From Desulfobacter curvatus DSM 3379 (GTDB taxonomy: Bacteria; Desulfobacterota; Desulfobacteria; Desulfobacterales; Desulfobacteraceae), in contig NZ_KB893098.1 of the NCBI RefSeq assembly GCF_000373985.1, positions 1 through 29,014 on the forward strand: DNA of 29,014 bases. The letters run 5' to 3'. Of the stretch, positions 24,536-29,014 are shown piece after piece. The first letter of the stretch is position 1, and every line of letters starts with the position of its first letter. The position numbers and the translations under genes are program-made. A model generated the notes under the pieces. The model made no database searches, was not told where the DNA came from, and worked only from the letters and a program-made list of their open reading frames with translations.

Positions 24536-26980
24536 ATGTATGATTACCTTATAGTGGGCACCGGGATTTTTGGTGCTACATTTGCGTATGAAGCTCAAAA
24601 AAGAGGTAAATCATGCCTTGTTATTGATAGAAGGGATCATATTGGCGGGAATATATATTGTGAAAACATTGAAGGAATTAATGTTCACAAGTACGGGGCT
24701 CATATATTCCATACAAGCAACAAAGATATTTGGGATTATGTGAATCAATTCACTGAGTTTAATCGATTTACAAATATGCCGGTAGCCAATTATCAGGGGC
24801 AGATATTCAATTTGCCTTTTAATATGAATACCTTTAATAAACTTTGGGGTGTTGTTACGCCGCAGCAGGCCAAAGACAAAATTGCCGGGCAACGAAAGGC
24901 TGCAGGTATTTTAGAGCCGAAAAATCTTGAAGAACAGGCGATATCTTTAGTAGGCACAGACATATATAAAAAATTAATAAAAGGCTATACAGAAAAGCAA
25001 TGGGGACGAAAATGCTCGGAACTGCCAGCTTTTATCATACAAAGATTACCTGTAAGGTATACATATGATAATAATTATTTTAATGATACGTATCAAGGCA
25101 TTCCAATAGAGGGTTACAACGCAATCATTGAAAAGATGTTAAAAGGTCTGGAAGTTCGACTGAACACAGATTTCTTTTCAGATCGTAAAAGATTGTCTTC
25201 CCTTGCCCGCAAAATTGTCTTTACAGGCATGATTGATGAGTTTTATGAGTTCAGATTCGGACATTTGGAATATAGAAGTTTGAAATTTGAACACGAAATA
25301 TTAGACATTGAAAATTATCAGGGGAACGCTGTCGTGAATTATACTGACAGCAAAACACCCTTTACGAGAATTATCGAACATAAACATTTTGAATTTGGAA
25401 ATCAGGAGAAAACCGTCATAACCAGAGAATTCCCAAGTGAATGGGAAACCGGGAATGAGCCATATTATCCAATCAATAATCAAAAAAACAATGATCTGTT
25501 TGACAAGTATGGATTTTTAGCTTCAAAAGAAAAAAATGTTATCTTTGGAGGACGTTTGGCAGATTATAAGTATTATGACATGCACCATGTCATTGCTTAT
25601 GCACTTGAAACCGTTCAAAAAGAATTTAACAAATCGTCATGGAGAGGATCGGTTCAAAAGAGTGGATCAGTTAAAAAAACGCGGCTGGAACGTGTTAGAG
25701 AGTATTATGCCCAAAACTATGTCGGAAGTGAACATGATATAGCGTTGTACCAGCGGCATATCAGTCTTAAACGCCATCTGCTGGATATTTTAAATACAGT
25801 ACAACGCATTTGTGAAAAGAATAATGTCTCTTTTTACCCGCTTTATGGCACCATGCTTGGTGCAGTTCGTCATAAAGGATTTATCCCTTGGGATGTTGAT
25901 GTAGATATTGCAATGATGCGAAATGATTATGACCGGTTTATGGCAATTATCAAAGAGAGTCTTGAAGCGCCTTATACTTTTGTAGATTTGTCTAAATTTG
26001 AAAAAGGCTATCTTGGGAATCATAATCGAATCGTTAACAGCAAAAGTACAGTCATGAGCCTGAACCACGATTGGGGCAAAGGGCTTGATGAAGGTGCTCA
26101 TATCGATATTATCCCACTTGATGCAACGTATTTATCTGAAAATCTGAATGTGAAGAAAACCAAAAAGATACGACACATTCAGCATTTAATCAGATGCAGG
26201 ATTTATACTTATGAAGAGGTTAAAAATCATTATTCCTTATCAGAGTACAAAAACTATAGATATGAATCCGAAGGTCAAGATATAGGGATGCTTCATCATC
26301 AACTATCTGAAATTGCAAAACAGGGCGATAAAGGCTCTGTTTTAGTGGGGAATTTTGTTACGAATAAGATGCAGGATGTTTTTGATTCGTTCAGAAAATC
26401 GGATTTGAAAAATAGTATTGAAATGCCGTTTGAGAATATGAAGCTCCAGGTCCCGGCCGATTATGATCAGATTCTTCGGGCAAAATATGGTAGCAGATAC
26501 ATGGAATATCCGCCGATTTGTAAACGTGTGGCATCAAATCAATATTTTTATGATATGAGTAAACCTTATGCGTTTTATCAAAAGAAATTTTTTGATTTGT
26601 TTAAAAATTTAAATGGCGCCAGGATTGTTTTGTTTGGTTCAGGCCACATGGCACTTGATTACTTGATCGAAAATGGTAGCCGGTATCGTCCGGTCTGCAT
26701 TGTGGATAACGATAAACGCAAATGGGGACTTAAATTATATGAACTTGAGTATCTGGATGAACAACGAGCTAATACCCAAAAAAGATGTATTCAGGATAGA
26801 TGCAGTAAAACCCTCTCGTTAAAGATTGAATCTCCTGAGTATTTAAAACAGAATGCAGCAGATGAGATAAGGGTCATCATCACCAGTTCTTTTTTTCGAG
26901 AAATCGGAAAACAACTGGAGGAAATCAGTATAGATTATTATATCTATGTGGATGACAAAGAAAATTTAGCAGAAAGTTAG
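24536..26980 (+). CDS. Fusion of UDP-galactopyranose mutase, LicD phosphotransferase and Rossmann-like module
   Basis: 814 residues. Residues 1-372 are a full-length UDP-galactopyranose mutase (Glf): FAD-binding VGTGIFG (7-13), DRRDHIGGN, HKYGAHIFHTSN, YTEKQWG and FGGRLADYKYYDMH, the last typical of the flavin-binding end. It converts UDP-Galp to UDP-Galf. Residues about 400-670 are a LicD domain (YGTMLGAVRHKGFIPWDVD at about 437-455, AHIDIIPLD), with one Asp of the usual DDD replaced by Val. Residues 695-805 are the shared module (IVLFGSGHMALDYL, IVDNDKRKWG). Stand-alone Glf is about 370-390 residues, so two complete proteins plus the module are fused. Suggests that Galf synthesis and phospho-decoration are coupled on one polypeptide. 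Confidence 0.92.
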   Translation: MYDYLIVGTGIFGATFAYEAQKRGKSCLVIDRRDHIGGNIYCENIEGINVHKYGAHIFHTSNKDIWDYVNQFTEFNRFTNMPVANYQGQIFNLPFNMNTFNKLWGVVTPQQAKDKIAGQRKAAGILEPKNLEEQAISLVGTDIYKKLIKGYTEKQWGRKCSELPAFIIQRLPVRYTYDNNYFNDTYQGIPIEGYNAIIEKMLKGLEVRLNTDFFSDRKRLSSLARKIVFTGMIDEFYEFRFGHLEYRSLKFEHEILDIENYQGNAVVNYTDSKTPFTRIIEHKHFEFGNQEKTVITREFPSEWETGNEPYYPINNQKNNDLFDKYGFLASKEKNVIFGGRLADYKYYDMHHVIAYALETVQKEFNKSSWRGSVQKSGSVKKTRLERVREYYAQNYVGSEHDIALYQRHISLKRHLLDILNTVQRICEKNNVSFYPLYGTMLGAVRHKGFIPWDVDVDIAMMRNDYDRFMAIIKESLEAPYTFVDLSKFEKGYLGNHNRIVNSKSTVMSLNHDWGKGLDEGAHIDIIPLDATYLSENLNVKKTKKIRHIQHLIRCRIYTYEEVKNHYSLSEYKNYRYESEGQDIGMLHHQLSEIAKQGDKGSVLVGNFVTNKMQDVFDSFRKSDLKNSIEMPFENMKLQVPADYDQILRAKYGSRYMEYPPICKRVASNQYFYDMSKPYAFYQKKFFDLFKNLNGARIVLFGSGHMALDYLIENGSRYRPVCIVDNDKRKWGLKLYELEYLDEQRANTQKRCIQDRCSKTLSLKIESPEYLKQNAADEIRVIITSSFFREIGKQLEEISIDYYIYVDDKENLAES

Positions 26981-26985
26981 ACGCA

Positions 26986-27783
26986 GTGACAGAACCAAAC
27001 CTTCCAAAAATCTGGGCACACCGCGGCGCAAGTGCCCACGCCCCTGAAAATACAATAGAAGCCTATCAAAAAGCGATTGAGCTAGGTTCTGACGGCATAG
27101 AGCTTGATGTTCAACTTTCTAAAGATGGTAAGCTCGTTGTCATACATGATGAGCAAATTGACCGCACAAGCAACGGAAGCGGCCTTGTAAAAGACCTGTA
27201 TTTAGAGGAACTGTGGACATTTAATTACAATAACAAAAATACAGTCTATAAACACTGCAGACTGCCACTGCTTGAGGAAGTCCTTGAACTTGTAAAACAT
27301 ACGGATCTCGAATTAAATATTGAGCTTAAAACCGGCGTTATTCAATATTTGGGAATTGAACAGAAAATTGATCAAATGCTCCGTAAATACAATATGGTGG
27401 ATCAAGTAATCATATCCTCATTTAATCATTATTCATTGGGGCGAATGCGTAAATGTAATAAAGCAATAAGAATGGGTGTCTTAATTAGAGATGCTATAAT
27501 GAATCCATTTGAATATGTTAAACACCTTGACGCAAACGCTCTTCATCCGTCAATTCAAGTTTATAGACTTTTGTTTGATGAAGGCCTGTTAAGTAAGGAA
27601 ATGGCGGAAAAATCAGAAATCTTTGATATTGATATAAATGTCTGGGGCCTTAGGAATTCAGATATTAAAACATTTAAATCAAGTCATGCACACGCTATAA
27701 TTTTAGACGCACCAGACGCAGCAAAAAAGACCTTACTGAGTAACAAAGGTATGGAACGGTCTCATCAGATATTGCACCCTTAA
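26986..27783 (+). CDS. Cytoplasmic glycerophosphodiester phosphodiesterase (GDPD)
   Basis: 265 residues from a GTG 5 nt after the preceding stop; no ATG is available upstream of the conserved start. GDPD family: WAHRGASAHAPENT (His12, Arg13), DGIELDVQ (Glu39, Asp41) and VIHDE (His54) are the catalytic and metal-binding positions. Length matches UgpQ-like single-domain enzymes. With no signal peptide it is expected to work in the cytosol, releasing sn-glycerol-3-phosphate from glycerophosphodiesters. As last gene of the operon it would supply glycerol-3-phosphate to the cytidylyltransferase domain two genes upstream; alternatively it trims the decoration. Confidence 0.9.
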   Translation: MTEPNLPKIWAHRGASAHAPENTIEAYQKAIELGSDGIELDVQLSKDGKLVVIHDEQIDRTSNGSGLVKDLYLEELWTFNYNNKNTVYKHCRLPLLEEVLELVKHTDLELNIELKTGVIQYLGIEQKIDQMLRKYNMVDQVIISSFNHYSLGRMRKCNKAIRMGVLIRDAIMNPFEYVKHLDANALHPSIQVYRLLFDEGLLSKEMAEKSEIFDIDINVWGLRNSDIKTFKSSHAHAIILDAPDAAKKTLLSNKGMERSHQILHP

Positions 27784-27795
27784 GGCGTCAATCAT

Positions 27796-27809
27796 CCACC
27801 CCTGGGTGG
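27796..27809. terminator. Small hairpin between convergent genes
   Basis: CCACC and GGTGG pair around CCTG, directly after the GDPD stop and before the end of the convergent pseudogene. No T-run follows, so termination here would be weak. Confidence 0.25.
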
Positions 27810-27855
27810 TTCAAAATTAGGCCATGTAGATAATTGTCGGATTAATACCGAAACT

Positions 27856-28917
27856 TCATACCAGGTTGAAGAAACGAAACCCCCTGTTTCCCGCAATATA
27901 GATAAGGTAGGTCTTGATATCAAAATGGGGAAAAAGCTGCAAGGCATCTTTCTTATATCCAAGCACCTGGGCTGCATCCTGTTTGTGAGGCGCCTTTAGG
28001 GATAAAATTTTGTCTGCGTCTTTTGCAGGGACATACTTGAATTCGATAATGGTTTTGGTGTCTTTAAGTTTCGTATGGTATTTGCCCGTCATCTCCCAGT
28101 CGCTTCTGCCTGACGGATAATTCACCTCCATGGAGAATGTGAAATCCCAGGAATGATACCGCACACAAAGTTCATAGAACGTGCAACGGATAAAGTTTTC
28201 ATTGATCTTATCCCACGCCTGCGCCGGAAACATACCAAGATAAGCGCTGTAATAGCCAGCAAAGAGTTTTTCAAGGTCCCCGTCTTTGGCAAATTGTTCA
28301 AACATCCGGGTGTATCCCCTGGACACCTCAAATTTGTTGAGCTCATTGTAGTAGTCAACAAATATTTCGCGAAGTGTGTTGTTGGGCAGGGTCATGGTGT
28401 AGCGGGATTTGACGGTTACCATGCCAAGGTAAAACAGCGAAACAGGGTAGTAGTCCTTTTTAAAAAAATTGCGCATGTTAAATTTGGATACAAGTTGTTT
28501 AAGATCGTATTCCAGTTCATTATGAAAAACCAGGGCGTCCATCATTGCATCGGTGTTTTCCTTGACCGTGGTCAACCTTTCTATCCAGGTGACATCTGTT
28601 TTAAGATTGTCATCAATAAGCTCTCTGGGTATTTCGCCGTTACTTAACATGAAGTTTTTCAGAAAATAAGTGACGATAGTGGAATTATACAAGGATTCTT
28701 CAGAATCAGGCAGAAAACAATAGCCGTCATAGTGGTTTTTCATGATCGCCATGATTTCCGGCATACGGGACGGGTCCAACCCGCAGGAGTTAAAGACACG
28801 CCCAAGATAGGCTCGGGTTTCCGCATGGGTAAATCCCAGCATGTTCACAAGTCGTTTTTCCAGGGTAACAATTTCGCCAATGTTAAACCCTGAGGTAAGG
28901 TCGTCAATGGTGATGGG
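27856..28917 (-). pseudogene. AAA-ATPase-like / PD-(D/E)XK nuclease-domain protein, N-terminally truncated
   Basis: The open frame (about 354 codons counting to the upstream stop at 28918-28920; internal ATG at 28848) is the C-terminal two-thirds of the widespread AAA-ATPase-like/DUF1703 protein family, usually above 500 residues. Visible are LGFTHAETRAYL, HYDGYCFLPDSEESLYNSTI, then the nuclease-like GRSDWEM (Asp250 from the ATG) and IIEFKYV (Glu269, Lys271), the D..ExK signature. The N-terminal P-loop ATPase part is missing: homology runs up to about 28917 (ITIDDLTSGFNIGEIV) and stops against a repeat-bearing segment. The family is uncharacterised and often multicopy in anaerobes. Convergent to the glycan operon and probably unrelated to it. 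Confidence 0.8.
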
Positions 28918-28923
28918 CTATTC

Positions 28924-28969
28924 TGCGACAATTATCTTGTCCGGTTGACGACAATTACCTTGACCGGTT
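28924..28969. repeat. Two tandem 23-bp imperfect repeats, likely end of a mobile element
   Basis: Units at 28924-28946 and 28947-28969 match at 19 of 23 positions, sharing CGACAATTA and CCGGTT. They begin just where homology of the PD-(D/E)XK gene is lost. Multiple short repeats at a terminus are typical of IS21-like and Mu/Tn552-like elements, whose transposases bind them. No transposase lies inside the window, so the element would extend to the right. Confidence 0.5.
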
Positions 28970-29014
28970 TGTCGTGATAAAACCCCAGACACTAAAATTC
29001 ACTTAATTGGAGGT

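Noticed and set aside
28153..28647. A 164-codon open frame on the plus strand
   Set aside because: Antisense to the PD-(D/E)XK coding region, whose conserved motifs are on the minus strand.
12555..29014. TTAATTGGAGGT present at 12555-12566 and at the right edge 29003-29014
   Set aside because: A 12-nt match is expected by chance many times in 29 kb, and it resembles a ribosome binding site.
1..29014. CRISPR arrays, tRNA or rRNA genes, and phage structural genes
   Set aside because: No regularly spaced repeats, no tRNA-like cloverleaf segments and no phage-type proteins were recognised by reading; a dedicated scan was not possible.

Overview
The window is a surface-glycan (O-antigen, capsule or glycoprotein-glycan) biosynthesis region in an AT-rich bacterial genome, interrupted and bordered by decayed insertion sequences. 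No rRNA, tRNA or CRISPR array was seen. Codon use, the mix of IS families and the AAA-ATPase-like/PD-(D/E)XK gene at the right edge would fit an anaerobic Desulfobacterota-type bacterium. This is an inference, not proof: many domain architectures here are also common in anaerobic Firmicutes.

Layout. (1) 1-480: an unidentified gene end and a transposase remnant. (2) 493-9982, all minus strand, transcribed right to left and tightly packed: a B12-binding radical SAM protein, a NeuB-type sialic-acid-like synthase, a NeuA-type CMP-sugar synthetase, an SDR, a VOC/glyoxalase-fold protein, a methyltransferase, a second radical SAM protein, a LicD-type phosphotransferase, a LicC-type nucleotidyltransferase, and a 711-residue protein fusing a nucleotidyltransferase, an RmlD-like reductase and a PurF-like phosphoribosyltransferase. 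(3) 10140-11680: an insertion-sequence graveyard with an IS256-type transposase pseudogene, the first 33 codons of a tyrosine recombinase and the start of an IS3 orfA. (4) 11732-19322, minus strand: a MycE-like methyltransferase, then four family-2 glycosyltransferases and one family-32 glycosyltransferase, every glycosyltransferase fused to the same small Rossmann-like module. (5) 19323-19720: a divergent intergenic region with hairpins and candidate promoters. (6) 19721-27783, plus strand: four large genes for what looks like glycerophosphate decoration: a CDP-glycerol-transferase-like/beta-propeller protein; a methyltransferase-like/kinase-like/Rossmann/TagD-like cytidylyltransferase protein; a UDP-galactopyranose mutase/LicD/Rossmann protein; and a glycerophosphodiester phosphodiesterase. 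(7) 27856-29014: an N-terminally truncated PD-(D/E)XK gene, cut off next to what appears to be the repeat-bearing end of another mobile element.

How it may work together (inference): block 2 makes a nonulosonic-acid-like sugar and an unusual phospho-substituent. Block 4 assembles the glycan. Block 6 makes UDP-Galf, recovers glycerol-3-phosphate, activates it as CDP-glycerol and transfers it, which would be a teichoic-acid-like decoration. The most novel items are the nucleotidyltransferase-RmlD-PurF fusion, which keeps all four PurF iron-sulfur cysteines but lacks the glutaminase domain, and the recurrence of one Rossmann-like module in seven proteins of the locus.
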